Below are positions 1 through 12,351 of a stretch of 64,000 bases of DNA, piece by piece. Both the position numbers and the translations under genes were made by a program. The number at the start of each line of letters is the position of its first letter. Position 1 is the first letter of the stretch. This DNA is from Klebsormidium nitens (lineage: Eukaryota; Streptophyta; Klebsormidiophyceae; Klebsormidiales; Klebsormidiaceae). Below the pieces are notes generated by a model that was given only the letters and a program-made list of their open reading frames with translations, was not told the origin of the DNA and made no database searches. The stretch is taken from contig DF237112.1 of NCBI GenBank assembly GCA_000708835.1, positions 62,001 to 126,000 of the forward strand. The letters run 5' to 3'.

Positions 1-409
1 GATGCTACAGAGGCTGACAAGGCGGTGACAAGTGCGCCTAGGCTTTAGAGCTTTCTAATGAGAATGAAAGAGAGCGGGGATATGCACCAGCCTCGAAACG
101 GTCTGCTCAAAGCAGACATTAGGAGTAGCCAGGAGGTGGACACTCTTGCCAGTCTGCTTAGACTGGTGTAGGCTATTGTAGAAAGCGTGATTTGTCCAAG
201 CGATGCCTTTTGAAATTTCGTGGAAACTTCTGAGAAGCTGGCTAACTTCTGGTAATTGCAGCCTTAGACACTCCTCCTAAATCGCGGATTGCAAACCTTC
301 ACCGCTGGGCACAGCGATAAGGAAAGATTCTATAGTTGGATAATCCAGCAACTTTAGAGTCCATGATTAACCGTGCTTTTCCTGATGCAGACTCTATGAC
401 AGCACTAGA
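1..409. other. 5' flank of the CDC14 gene
   Basis: No convincing exon is visible. A short open frame at 336-533 overlaps the proposed first CDC14 exon in another frame and has no recognisable content. The stretch probably holds the promoter and 5' UTR of the phosphatase gene, but no TATA box or other element can be assigned. Confidence 0.3.
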
Positions 410-3400
410 ATGGCTTCAAGGGACGACTTTGCAAACGCGAGTGAAGTGGTCAAAGGGAGCGTCTACTTTGCCGTGCTTCGAAGAGCAGAATTTGCGAGGT
501 GCTCTACAATCGCATCTTCAAATGTCCTTCTAAACCTCGAGTCGGACCTTCCGCATCTGGTGAGCAACTTGATCGACGAGATCTTGCCAGACATCTACAC
601 TGGCGCCCTGCATCAAAAAATTCAAAGAGCACTTCGTAGTTGATCGCCTTTCCTGTTTAAGGTTTGAATTGTCTTCGTCAAATCATTACTATCCTCGATC
701 CCTATGAAAGCGGGCACAGAATGGTTGCGCCTGCAGCAGTAAGCAAGAATTGCATTGGCTTTGCGATGTCAGCTCCAGATTTGACTTTCCACTTGTCTAC
801 TTCCAGGTGTATGAACCATTTTGTGACGATTTCGGGCCTCTCAATCTTGGTCAGACCTACCGCTTTTGCTGGAAGCTCGAGACTCTTAGACTAGAGGCTT
901 CGAGGCTTGGAAAGAAGGTATACTTCTGGACAACACAGGAAGCGCAGAGGAAATCGAACGCCGCTGTCCTGGTAAGCGCGCCCAAGCTTATCAAATGCTT
1001 TGTTTTCTTGCATACAGTCAGACAGCCTGATCTAGATAAACTGCTCTCATACCAGCTTCGATCCGGTTGAAGCCGCTGTTTGACATAAGCCAGCAACGTG
1101 TAAGAAGGTGGTTGTCGCGAAGACAGCCCTTTGATCATTCAGTGGTTTGGTAATCCTCACAATCTCTTTTTTGCAGCTCGGAGCGTATTCCGTCCTCATC
1201 TTGAGCAAGTCTCCTGAAGAAGCCTACAGCTCCCTTCTCCCATTCCAACCATTCCTGCCTTTTCGGGATCCTACGACAGGGCCTTCGACGTACCATCTGA
1301 CGGTCTACGACTGCCTCTGTGTAAGAACCTTTAAAGTTGAATGTAGTCGAAGATTTGATGAAGCATACCTTTGTGCATCCAAGCCGGGGTGCTGCAATAA
1401 GAGCGGACTACGAATCAAACGCCCCATTAACTTTTTCACTACTGATATTGCAAACCGAAACCTAAGGTTTGGTGTTTTGTTATGGGTATGTGACTTTCCA
1501 TTGAAAAAACTTGAAGCAACGGACTCTCAGCTCAAAAAGTCCAATCCTAGAGGACCCTCTCTTGAAATAGCTAAGCGGAAGCTGCTCTTGTTCGCAGGCG
1601 TTGCAAAAGGCAACAACCCTCGGATGGATCGAATTCAGAAACTTCGACATCAGTCACTATGAGCACTTTGAACAGGTGAGCGGGTGACTGCCAGGAAAAA
1701 GTTTGATTTCTATCAGGCAGACGCAGACACTCCTCGAGAATGCAAAGGATTTTGTCTTCGACACTCTTTCTGGCTCATCTGGTCTCGAGGCGCATAGTGA
1801 GTTCTAGGAACCTAGCTCTCCAACGCGGACTCATATGTGACTGCAGGTGGAGAACGGAGATCTGAACTGGATCATCCCAGGAAAGCTCCTCGCTTTCAGC
1901 GGACCCCAGGCCAAAAGGACTGAGGTGCGCTTTCCTTTTTGTATCAAACTCTTCATGGCTGAGCAGACGGTCTAATGGCCTGCTTCGTACCGTTTACCGC
2001 AACCGCAGGCTCGATCGTTTCGCGTACCTTTCCGAGTCAAGTAAGCCCTGTCACAGAAGGTTAGTAGATGCTGACTACCTCCTAACATGCCATTACCCTA
2101 AATTTGGCGTTGATCCCTGCAGATCTACGGGTATCGTACCTTGGTGCCGGAGGACTACCTGGACTACTTTTACAAGGTAGGAGGCGATTGCTGAATCGTG
2201 CTGAATTGACTCAAAAAATGCTTACTTGCATCAAAAGTAGGGGCAAGAAATGGCGTACGTACAAACGGCTTGTGCCAAGTGAGGTACTTGGAATGACAGT
2301 TACAGCTGAACTTACAGAGAAACTTCTACTGAGCTGAGCTTTGAAGCATATTCTGCGTGGAAGCTGATTCAGAATTGATTTCTTAAACGAGCTGTTTCGA
2401 AATACTGATGATATGGGCTTCTAATCAAGCAAACCACGAGCATCTGAATATTATGCTTCCGAACACTTTCTTGGCTGTTGAAGCTAGCGGCCTATTTGAA
2501 ACCCCTCAATCTTTGAACCTCGACGTTCTGTACGTTGCAGACTGGAGTCACGGGGGTCGTTCGCCTCAATAACAAGGTCTACGACCGGAGGCGCTTTACC
2601 GACCATGGCATCGCTCACTACGAGTTGTTCTTTCCGGATGGCAGGTCCGTATCCCCCTCTGTGTTGATCATCACTTTCTGCCTCATCCATTTTGTCGAAT
2701 TGGGGAACAGAAGCGGCAACTTTTGATGGGTAAAGAGGAAGTGCGGTGTGGGCCCACTCTGACCATTGCACTACCTCGGAGCATCTGGGGCGGCAGCAAG
2801 CTTAGCAGCATTACCGTTCAAGGCTCAAGCACACGATCTGAACACGTCTGTCAATCGCTCCTTTCAGCTGCCCTTCGGACGATATCGTCCGCCGTTTTCT
2901 CAAGGTCGTCGAGACCCACCCAGGCGCCTTAGCAGTCCACTGCAAAGCGGGCCTTGGTAGAACGGGCGTTCTGATCGGCTGCTACATGATGAAGCACTAC
3001 CGGATGACGTGCAACGAGGTGAGCATCTCAGAGTTTCCAGCCGAAGCGGCAGGTTTGCAGGAACGTCGACTCACGTTACTTTTGTCTATGTCTACTCAGC
3101 CACTGATCGTGCGATGGTGAACTGGTCTTTCCCTTGACGATTATTTCTTGTATACGAAGTCTTTTACTTTCTTCACCTAGTTGTTCAGGAGTTCCATTTG
3201 GATGTTCTGACCTTACAAAGGGCAGTGCACAAGAGCTCAATATCTGTGCTTCGTATCTTCCGGCAGGTACTGGGGTACCTTCGAATCGTCAGACCAGGAA
3301 TGGTCATTGGACCGCAGCAGCATTTCCTGCGAGACATCCAGGCTGCGATGTGGAAACTGGTAAGGGCTTGATGAATCTGTCAGCTTAACAACAACTTGCA

Positions 3401-5537
3401 AGGTGCTTCGAGAGTCTTGTTAGTTGCTTCGATTGATCTCGCTTTGGAAAAGCAGAGTAAACGTGTGCTGGGAATCAAGTGCCTCCTGCACTCGACCTCA
3501 GATTTCAAATCAAATTGCTACAGCTCAGTCAAATTTATTTTGACCGCCTGATAAGCGGAGTTGATGTAGTCTCAATTTTCGATTTAAGACACATGATAGA
3601 CACTCTTAGCGACTCTGAACGATGAAATGGTAGCGCTTTTGGAGGCGGCTCACCGCCGGAAAGTGAAAGCCATCTTTGAAAGTTCCACTTTTCGTGTATG
3701 CAGTCAATCGAACCATCAAGTTCGGACCGATCCCTTGAAACCGCTTTCAATCGCTTCTTTTCCAGGGTGACGCGATCGCCCCGGATCTTCGCCCCGTAAC
3801 TAGAGGCGGGCTGGACGGCCCGGCTCAGGCGTGGTCAAATCCGCAGGCCGGGCCGCCAGCGACAGCTGCCGCGGCGGTCACGAGGCGCATTTCGGGGACA
3901 CGTGTCCAAGCGCCGATGGGGAGCCCTTACGCGTTTGGGCTGCCACGTCGACGGTCGAGCATAGGCACACGGGGAGAAGGAGAGGGAGACGTAAGTTTTG
4001 TCGTACTTTTCCCCACCGTTCTGAAGGACAGACGACAGCTTTTACACAAGTGCCAGGGATTAAAAGCTTCTGGTCATTAGCAGTTGTCCGTGCAGAGCTG
4101 CATAACCTTCGAACTTCTTTAAATCCACAGAGATCGTGTGGTTCAATTAAAATTGTGAAGAAGGAATTCTGCAGTTGTATAAGCAGTCAAGCTTATTGCG
4201 AATGCCGCGTCTTGCTCGAGAAGTCCAGCAGTTACACGGGCTTCATTTTGTCCAAACCTCTTTGACTCTGTTGTGAACAGGGAGCTGCTCTGCGGAGCTC
4301 CTCCCTTTTCGTTCCCGTTGAGTGCCTCAATGACGAACGAAGCTTGAAAACGTTTCGGGAGTGTATGAGGGTATTGCTGGAAAATTCAAACAACACACTT
4401 CATCCTGTCGAACCCTTTTCAATTCTGTCGTGAACAGGCGGCTGCTCTGCGGAGCTCCTCCCCTTTTACCAGCGGTACCCTTCGCCAGGGGCGGCCGGCC
4501 ATGCGGTCGGCACATGCCGCTTCCTACAGTCGGCGGTGGATGGGTGGCGTCAGCATGCAGACGTCACAGGCGACAGGGACGACCACTCAGACTCTACTGG
4601 AGCTCCTCGACAAGGTACTGATCGCGCAGCATTCCCGGATGCTTCCGATTTTCGTCCGTCGGGAGCGGGACTTATTTTCCCTCGTTTCCAGCTAGCTTGT
4701 TCCACGGATCATATGCAGGGTTATTGCTTCTCTGACTGACCAACAATATGATGTTCCGAAGCAGAGCAGCTGCCGTCCGCCGTTACACTACTTGACGTTA
4801 CCTTATATATCGGAGTTCATCGGCATTCTCAAAGACAGAGCTGAGAGTTCTTCAATTAGCCTTTTCATCCGTCGCATTCAAAATCCAAAATAGCACGCCC
4901 GGCCAAAGGAATCGGCTGCTCCTTCGAAGACCGTCAAAAGTCACCTCTGATTCCGGCTCTCGTTTAGACTACTCAGATTCTCAAGCGCTTTCGTTTATGT
5001 TTGCAGCAGCAGGTGCGCCCTTCCACCGTCGCCCGCCGCTCCTCCTCCTCCGCCAAGCGCGCGAGCACTTTCTCGAGCGGGCAGCCGAGCGCGTACAAAG
5101 AAACCGCGGCGCCTTTCGCGGGCGGTCTCATCGAGGGGGGCGGGAGCGTCGCGGTCGCCACGCGGCAAAGGCGTTTGTCCGCGTTGGCGAGCCTGGGTGC
5201 GCGCGCAACCGGGTCGAGCCAAGCTCCCTCGACAATTAGCACGGGGCAGAGTTTCAAGATCCCGAGGACAGCGTCCGCGATCGCCGCGTCAGGCGCCGCG
5301 GCCGCGCACCAGAGCGGGGCCGCGTCTAGAACGTACGGGTTTGCGTACGGTAGCCAGGTAGAAGCAGAGTCGAGGCAATCTAGGAGCGGCGAGCTTGGGA
5401 GCCAGCCGGTTGGAGTTGTGATCAGGCGGACCATTAACGCCGCAGGGCAGCCCCGGAAGGTGGCTGTACCGGTCGGTCTCGTAGAACAGGACAGGTTGAT
5501 GCGTAGGACCGTGAGTCAGGGCGGGCTCAGAGATTGA
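410..5537 (+). CDS. CDC14: CDC14-type dual-specificity protein phosphatase
   Basis: Spliced gene. Exons read as 410-498, 773-971, 1177-1320, 1598-1675, 1847-1924, 2123-2176, 2541-2644, 2868-3018, 3267-3359, 3766-3990, 4438-4614 and 5007-5537; phases agree and give about 640 residues. CDC14 enzymes remove phosphate from CDK-type phosphoserine-proline sites in mitotic exit, cytokinesis and ciliogenesis. The N-terminal DSPn half shows [11 protein letters not shown] and [13 protein letters not shown]. The catalytic half has [19 protein letters not shown], then [11 protein letters not shown] (Cys codon 2941-2943, about residue 274, in the C-X5-R loop), then [14 protein letters not shown]. The last three exons are Ser/Arg/Ala-rich and look disordered, as CDC14 tails are. 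The first two exons and the last junction are the least certain: exon 4438 could instead read straight to a stop at 4693-4695. Flowering plants have lost CDC14, while algae and early land plants keep it. Confidence 0.88.
2935..2967 (+). other. CDC14 catalytic P-loop codons
   Basis: Encodes [11 protein letters not shown], the HCX5R signature of cysteine-dependent phosphatases. The nucleophilic Cys and the phosphate-binding Arg are both present, so the enzyme is predicted to be active. The exon also carries the upstream PSDDIV segment. Confidence 0.93.
4220..4467 (+). repeat. Direct repeat of a splice acceptor and exon start in CDC14
   Basis: The block at about 4220-4308 is repeated at about 4380-4467, roughly 158 bp later. 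Both copies contain a pyrimidine-rich intron end, TGTGAACAG or CGTGAACAG, then GCTGCTCTGCGGAGCTCCTC. The second copy is the acceptor used in the model (exon starts at 4438). The first offers an alternative acceptor at 4280 and an open frame in the same register, also beginning with AALRSSS, for about 90 bp to a possible GT at 4371. Confidence 0.85.
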
Positions 5538-7571
5538 AGGATTCGGCCAGCTGGCCGCTGTGGTCGCTGATCAGGTAATTCCGTGGAGGGAAAGTTCCTA
5601 TGGCGTCCGCAATTGCATCATCAGAAGCCGGGCGATGTACAAAACAGAGCATGTACCTTGCCTAACAGTCAAATAGGTTTAGCATCAAAAGTCGTAGTAC
5701 AGCCGTAGGGATTATGGAGTTACTTCGGTACTAGCTGCCGCTATGCGATCAGGTCGTTAGGACAATGAGCTTAGAATCAAAGTAGGTAGTGTCCGACAGG
5801 ATCCATTGTCAAACCGGGAACTGCGGTGATTGGCCGGTGCGGTTGAGCAGTTACTGTAAGCACACAGCTGACAAGATTTCTGAGCAATTAGGTGAGGGCG
5901 GCCCCCCGGCGGCGCCAGATATGCCTACAGCTTAGGGGCACATAAGCGGACAGATAATGAACTCTCAGCCTGACGGTGTCCTTTTGCTCTCCTCAGATTG
6001 GTTCAGACGAGCCATGCATTAGTTAATGAATTCTCTAGGTGATCTGCTGAACTATCGTCACTCGCAAACTCGACTATAATACGACAAACATATCTAAGTG
6101 GCTGCATGCCGTGATTTGTACCGAGGTGCGCCCTTGCAGAATCGAAAAAAGTGACAGCTTTCTTCATAGCCGGGCGCCTTTGATTGAGAGCAACATTCTC
6201 AGCCTGATCGCTGTACGTGATAGAACTTACTCTGGCATGCAAAAAAACATGTTGACATGGAGACTTTGTCTTTTTGTTCACGTTCCTATCGCCGTATTCT
6301 GCCCGGCAGCCAACCGACCTGCCAGGGGCCCGCCCATAGACTTTTAGCTCGGGGCATACTGTTCTATGACAGTCTCAGGAGAGTGTCACTCGGCCTTTGC
6401 CAGTAACTCGCTCAGACGGGCCTTTACAGAAAGTTTTCGCGCTCAATGCAATCGTCGGGTACGTCACTGAGTGTGATGAGAGGCTGTGATCTCTCTGGCA
6501 GTGTCACGTATGTGCGCATGCAGCCAAAATTGAACTTTTCGGATGCGGATCCCGAATCAGAGTCGCGATCACTTCATTCGTCATCGTGCTTACCATTTCT
6601 TTTTGATCTGCTGAAATGGGAACTAGAGCTAGTAACTCTCAGTGTATATCCACTGGCAGTTTTTGTCGCAGGCTTTATCCACTTTGCCCGGACGGACGGT
6701 CAATGAAGCCCGCAATGAAGATCCATGCACGCAGCACTGAAAAAACCAATTATCCATAGATAGAAGTGACTTCGTGTCACTGATTGAGTTAGTACAAAAT
6801 TTCTGATTTTTAGAAGGTACGTGCAACATCTCTGAATCTCTGGGAAACGTGTCCTAAGCACCTTGTCTTTGAGGGCCTTGCAAACATGGCTTATAACAGT
6901 ATCATCGACTACAGTATCCTATGATACTAAGAAACACTCGTGAATCAGCAGCTTCCAGTCAAGCATTGGCTTCTTACGCCGACAAGGTCTAGCGCCAGCT
7001 AACCCACCGTTGAGCCCCACACGTTTTATTTATCGATCAGCCAAACATTGCTGGCTCATCATTAAAACTAGCTTTCAGTGATTTGAATGTAAGCTACTTT
7101 TAGCAAATAGACCACTCATGTGGCATATAAATTACGGTACTACAAGCAAATCTACAAAAGTGAACCACACAACTTTGACGAGCCACCGCTCGCTGCTGTG
7201 AGCGGCGTTCAATCCTCTCGTTTGACAACACATGCGAAAGGGCTACTCCCTTTTCGTTCCTCGAACGGCTCTCGCTAGAGAAGAACCATGGTCCCGTTAA
7301 CCACGGTTCCGTTGACCATGGTTCCGTTGATCACTCCCACATGCTCAAGACGCGCCGTGATCTCCGCATCGAGACTTGAGTAGTTGTATTGCTCTGAAGA
7401 GAAGGAATTCACCGTTTTGCGTGTAACTCAGGCGCCGGGCGGTCAATAGAAGTTGCTAAACAATGAAACTACAAAACGGGTGCGCTCAGAGTAAGCAGAT
7501 AAACGTAGCAGCTTCTCGTACTTTTTTTTGTCAAGTGACGAATGCACTAAGAAGCCTAGGGAATTGAGGAG
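5538..7571. other. Intergenic, convergent 3' flanks
   Basis: No exon with recognisable content was found on either strand. Short open frames, for example 6446-6706 plus, have no family resemblance and no supporting splice sites. A 15-bp tandem repeat lies at 7285-7329. The stretch separates the plus-strand CDC14 gene from the minus-strand YHYH gene, so it should hold both 3' ends. Confidence 0.4.
7285..7329. repeat. Three tandem 15-bp units
   Basis: Three adjoining units of the form ACCATGGTTCCGTTG: 7285-7299 (three differences), 7300-7314 (one difference) and 7315-7329 (reference). Two of the three units contain CCATGG. It is a short minisatellite with no gene over it. Confidence 0.9.
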
Positions 7572-8429
7572 TCATCCGTTTCTTTTTCTAGTGCACGTCC
7601 GACTTGCAAAGCAATGAGCCACTTCGCTTCGACCGAGTAATTTGAAGCACTTCCTTTCTGAAGGGACAAACCAGATAAAGAGCCAATCAAACTCAGATAC
7701 TGAAATTGGTAATGCAGTGGCACCGCTCGCCTTCGGTAACCATTTCAGGTCTCGAACAAAACTGCTCTTACGTGCGATGGATTGCTCAATGCTCTTCAGG
7801 GGATGAAAAGATGGAAAGGAAAAAAGCAACAACGGCGCAGAGTGTGTACCAGCGGAAAAGAAGAAATTAAAAGTTGCAAAGTGGACACTTTGCAAATGGC
7901 CCCCGGAGAGGAATGCCAGGAGTTCGGGTGTCTCGATAGGCTCATGACTGATCGACATGAAGGAGTAGAAGGCGGATCCATTGTTGGTACACGTGTCATA
8001 AAGAAGCGAGAAATACGCAATGGACCGATACGGAACAATGAAGCAGATTGTGTGGGGACTTACGAGCGGCCGGCTTGCAAGCCGGTATTGTTGCCCCCTG
8101 GATGTACGAGAGCGTGGAGTTAATACAGCCCCGCAGGCAGTCGACCTGCGCATGCGTCACGTGGCAGGTTCAGGGGAAAGGGATGTGGGTCTTTGAATCT
8201 TGGAAAGAGGCTATGACGACTAGCTTTTCCAGAGTTTGCGCAGAGGATAGAAGTCCTTAAGATACTCCAACAGGCAAAGTTGCAAAACATGTGGACGTCT
8301 CTCGTCAACGTCTTGGTGTGTTTTCGAGAGGGCCAGTATGAAACCTCTTTTAAAGCCTGCTTGACCGAACGGCCGGAGGACTACCATTCGTAAGAAGGCG
8401 ACGACTTTCCAGGCCTCGCACTTGTGCCG
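7572..8429 (-). other. 3' flank of the YHYH gene; open frame of doubtful meaning
   Basis: A 193-codon open frame runs on the minus strand at 7572-8153. It has no recognisable domain and its composition is not convincing. It is probably 3' UTR or intergenic. A good donor-like site (CTG then GTGAGC) inside the last YHYH exon leaves open that this gene continues here in some transcripts. Confidence 0.3.
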
Positions 8430-11400
8430 TCAGCAGCAAAAACAGTGGGAGTGCCACGTGGCAGCGGCCACGTCAGTGGGGCTCACCAGGTAGGGGTAGT
8501 CGCTGGTGGCGTGGTAGTGGTAGAACGAATGAGAGGCGTCCACGTGGCCGTTGCAGGCGTCCAGATCGGTCGGAAGTTTGCCGCCGTCTCCCTGGAGAGA
8601 AGAGAGTGTATGTTGCTTAGTCTACTATACCGAACGAATTAAGGCGTGTGCCATCCGTTTTCGCGTTACCCATGCGTTTAAGACTGAACCAGAGGGATCA
8701 GTATGAGGGAGTACATGACATTGAAACGTCGTTCTTCTGTCTAGGGGCGGATGTCGCAGTGACGGTGAAGAAAGAAACGCACGATGCATCCGATTATAAG
8801 TGCTTCTCTCGCCAAACTTTCTTTCCTTTTCGGTTTCTGTTTCAGGAAAAGTAAATCATGAAGGCAATGGGAATGAACAACCTCCCCGCTCACATCCGAC
8901 AAGAAGCCGCAAGCGGACGTCAGCAGCTTAAGTTCTGGAGGGGCCGCAAGCCTCAATGCAAAGGCGGCCCTCCGTAGATCTAACGAGCATTCTCTACACC
9001 ATGCGCACACGCGCGCGCAGAGAAGAGTTGTCGGGTACTGTGACCCACTTTGAGCCTCGTTTGGCGACGAACTCAAACCGCCAGGGCAAAACCAGCGAGA
9101 ATCAAAGAAGACACCAAGGCGAGACCAAGAGAAGCGGAGGCAATTATCTGTTTCGGGAAATGCCCAGACACTCACCAGAGGACCATAGATCGGCACTCCG
9201 TCGACGAAGACGCCAAAGAGCGCCGAGTGGTTGTTGGTGGTGTTAACCGGGAGCAGCCAGCTTTGCATGGCGGGGCAGTACGTGAAGTTGGAGTTGCGGG
9301 TGCCGTTGTGAGAAATGGTTGATGAGTCACCCGGCTGCGCAGAAGAAGCAGAATCCATCAAGGAAACGAGAGTTTGCTCAGCAAAGAGAATGGAACGTTT
9401 GGGATGGTTGTATTAAAGCAGAAAGCGAATTGATCGACTCAGTACTTGAGGGAGATAGTCGCTGAGGATCCGGGCTGCGCAGAAGAAAATGAACTCATGA
9501 AGGATACGGAGACTTTGGTTATCAAAGCGAAGGGAACGTCGGATGGTCGTAACAGAGAAGAAAGTATCCTGATCAATTCATTCTCGAGGGAAATAGTCCC
9601 TGAGTCTCCAGGATGCGCAGAAGAGGCAGAAGATAGTAATACAGGAGGCGGAGAGTTTGCTTAGCGAAAAGAAAGGACGTTAAATGGTCAAAACGAAGAA
9701 GACAGCAGATAGATGGTGAAATCGGGATGGGCGATAGGCGATAGTCCGCGTGTCTCCAGGCTGCACAGAACAGATGGGAATGGTCAAGGAGAGGGAGGGT
9801 TCGCCTAACCTTGTGAAACAAAGAAGGCGAAAGTGGGAGGGTCAAACTGAAGAGCACGTAAGGTGTATGTATGGTTGTCAGTATTCAAATTTTAACTGAA
9901 GACACGTGAGTTCGGAGATGCGGTTACCGGTGTTAGAGACATCTATCTATACCATGCAGCCACTTGCAGCTGAAGAAAGCAACCTCCGATTAACGGTGTC
10001 AACGACGAATAAAATGAGGCTGAAACGAGACCGTTGAGGGGTTAAACGGAGAGCAAATTTGGGTCGGGTCTGTCATAGCTGCATCAGCGGTCCTTCGAAA
10101 AAGTGCCCAGATTCTTGGCTGCAACTGAAGCTAGCGTTCAGGTCAGAGGCTTTCAAAGTCAATGCAACCAGTGGGAGAAGGTTTTAATAACTACAGATCT
10201 GAATACATTCACCAGATTGTAGGGTCTATTAAAGGAGGCGTTATCAGCCGTCTTTAAGCGCTACAACGAGAGCGTGAAGCAAGAATTGAGCGGTTAGCCC
10301 CCACACGTGAAAATCACCAAGAGCTTGGTCAAGGAAAAATCGCTTTCGAAGTGTAATTCATAACGAAATAGGGTGTTAGGACTTGTTTCGCCAGAGCTGA
10401 CGTGACAGATCATAACGAAGGAGACGTCAGCAGAACGAGAAGCGGCTCACCATGGAGTGGTAGTGGTAGGTGTTGACGGGGTCGGGCGTGCTGTGGCCGC
10501 CACACGTGTCGAACGTACGGCCCTCGTAGATGATAGCGTCACGATTGAGTGCATCCACGGCGCTGAAGGACGGGAAGTTTTGTGTTGATGAGTGTCTAGG
10601 ACCGATCAATTGCGCTTCTCGCCTTTATTGCTCAGAAGCAAGTAGACGGTAAGTTACTTGCGGTCCAGGGGCATCAGCGGTGCAATACAATGGAACAATA
10701 TTTTTCAACGAACTGGTCGTTTTCCTAACGGCAGACTTGCAGGGTTGCGCAAATCCTCTATTTTGAAGCTTGGGGGAGAGGTAAGGTGAGTCTCGGAGTC
10801 AACAAATTTTACTCTGGAGACGAGATTGCATCATTTGACTTAGAGCAGAGAGTTTCTCACCAATGTCTCACTTACCTGTACAGCGCTACTCCAGTAAGCG
10901 TGATCCCAATCGGCCCCTTGACTGGGTTTGAGATCCCCACGTAGAGAGCATCGCTTATGTTTGCTTGGAGAACTGGGGTCTGGTTAACGATAACTGGAAA
11001 GTTATAAGACCGAGCCTGTCCGTATGTCATTCCGTTTGGTGCAGGGTAGTTGTGGTCAGTCCAGTTGGTTGGGGGACAACCATTCGATTGGAAGTATCTG
11101 CAAGCAAAGCATGAGTCAAAGTCAGGCTTACGGCCAAAGTTTTGGTTTAGGTGGGGATAGGAGTCGCCGGGGGGAAAGGGTTACGAGGACGAGAATGCGG
11201 CGACGTCTCAGCAGCGGACTGGCGCCAAGAGTAGGAAGAGAAATCAATGCTTTCTAACAATGAAGTTCTGGGAGAATGACGATGCGCAGATGTGACGAAT
11301 TCATGACAGGGAGCCAGCCAACCAAAACTTGGCAGATTTGCGAGTTGTCGAATGTTGCATTTTCACCATTTCAAAGACAGTTTGAGGCCATTCCTAGCAG

Positions 11401-12351
11401 ATTTGGTGCGAACCAACTCAGCAAAAGGACTGGAGGCATTGTCGTTCTAAGCTGTATCCAAGAAGCTTCTGAAAGACTGTCCAAAGCTGCAACGCTCTGC
11501 GCCATAACGATGAGCCTCGGGAGCTTGGCAAGCTCTCTGTCAAGCTCCTGAATCAGCCACATTGAATGCATCCAAGGAGAAGCGAGCATTGCCAAGGCAG
11601 AGGGTAGAGCCGTCTGCCGTCTGGCTGCCTAACCTGACCCCTCCTTGTATGGTGTGGTTGACAGAGGGAGCATTGGCGGTGGTACCACACAGCGGATTGG
11701 TGTTGTTGCCTGACAACAAACAGCAAGACCGGTCAGTCCCAGTCAGCACGCATTCTTTAATTGAGCATGGATTGTAACCAGGATGATCGGAATTGGCCAA
11801 CTTTTCTTCCCTCATGCCAGCACTGTTGATGCGGAGACAGGTGATTCAAGCCTAGCAGATACTCTCCAGCTTAGCACGGGACCTCACTTTCACAGACAAA
11901 GGCATTCCCAGCTTGTTCGGCTTTCTCACAGTTATTAGGCAAATGCCCGGAAATGATGCAGCCCTCTAACATCGCCGCACATACTATTCAGACATGAATG
12001 CCCTCAGCAAAGTCCAGATTACACTACCTTCAACCTAGCCTGATGGAGATATAGCGTCCCTTCAATCCTAGAGAAAGAAGCTCAAGTATACCAGCTTCTT
12101 GCCATCCGCGGTGCTGGCAATACTTGATTCATTTTAACCTTGCAAACAGCTCAGGTACATGCTCACCTACTTAATAAGCTCAGAGAAAACAGGCTGTAAC
12201 ATTACATTGCACAATGCACCTATCCAAACTTACCCGCAGTCCTTCCCATCATACCTGCACCGCCACCTGGCCCCCCATTCCCCTGAGCAGTCACCAGACC
12301 AAGGCCTGTGAGCAGAAGCACAGCACTAAATGTCGCAATTGTTTGATGCAT
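8430..12351 (-). CDS. Secreted YHYH-domain protein
   Basis: Spliced on the minus strand: 12351-12234, 11709-11634, 11097-10876, 10562-10451, 9334-9176 and 8591-8430. All phases agree and the product is about 282 residues. The first exon starts MHQTIATFSAVLLL and has a hydrophobic core ending near TAQG, a typical secretion signal, followed by a Gly/Met-rich linker. The body matches the YHYH-domain family (Pfam name; function unknown): GRTFDTCGGHS and TYHYHSM in exon 4, GVFVDGVPIYGPL in exon 5, LDACNGHVDASHSFYHYHA in exon 6. Its His/Cys-rich pairs suggest metal binding, which is inference. The second exon lies in the intron-rich 5' half and is Asn/Thr-rich. The protein is likely extracellular or in the cell wall. 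Introns next to exon 5 carry decayed copies of that exon's start. Confidence 0.85.
9318..9860 (-). repeat. Tandem array of decayed exon-5 starts in the YHYH gene
   Basis: Four head-to-tail units of about 120-147 bp: the real exon border (9325-9455), then 9456-9594, 9595-9741 and 9742 to about 9860. Read on the minus strand, each has a T/C-rich run, TGCGCAG (TGTGCAG in the last, TGCGCAT in the third) and then an exon-like start. The real exon reads PGDSSTIS, and the copies read PGSSATIS, PGDSGTIS and PGDTRTIA before losing the frame. The copies lie upstream of the functional exon, inside the intron. Weaker similar stretches may continue to about 10150. Confidence 0.85.

Noticed and set aside
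664-738. Possible extra CDC14 exon ending at a strong GTAAGC donor
   Set aside because: Its translation does not resemble the N-terminal part of CDC14; the exon starting at 773 fits phase and family better.
2009-2040. Possible 32-bp CDC14 exon (after CGCAG, before GTAAGC)
   Set aside because: Including it puts the next exon ([16 protein letters not shown]) out of frame; skipping it gives the family order directly.
4973-5434. 153-codon open frame on the minus strand
   Set aside because: Antisense to the GC-rich last CDC14 exon; no domain, and its existence follows from the composition of the other strand.
7572-8153. 193-codon open frame on the minus strand downstream of the YHYH gene
   Set aside because: No recognisable content and no acceptor that joins it in phase with confidence; described only as flank.
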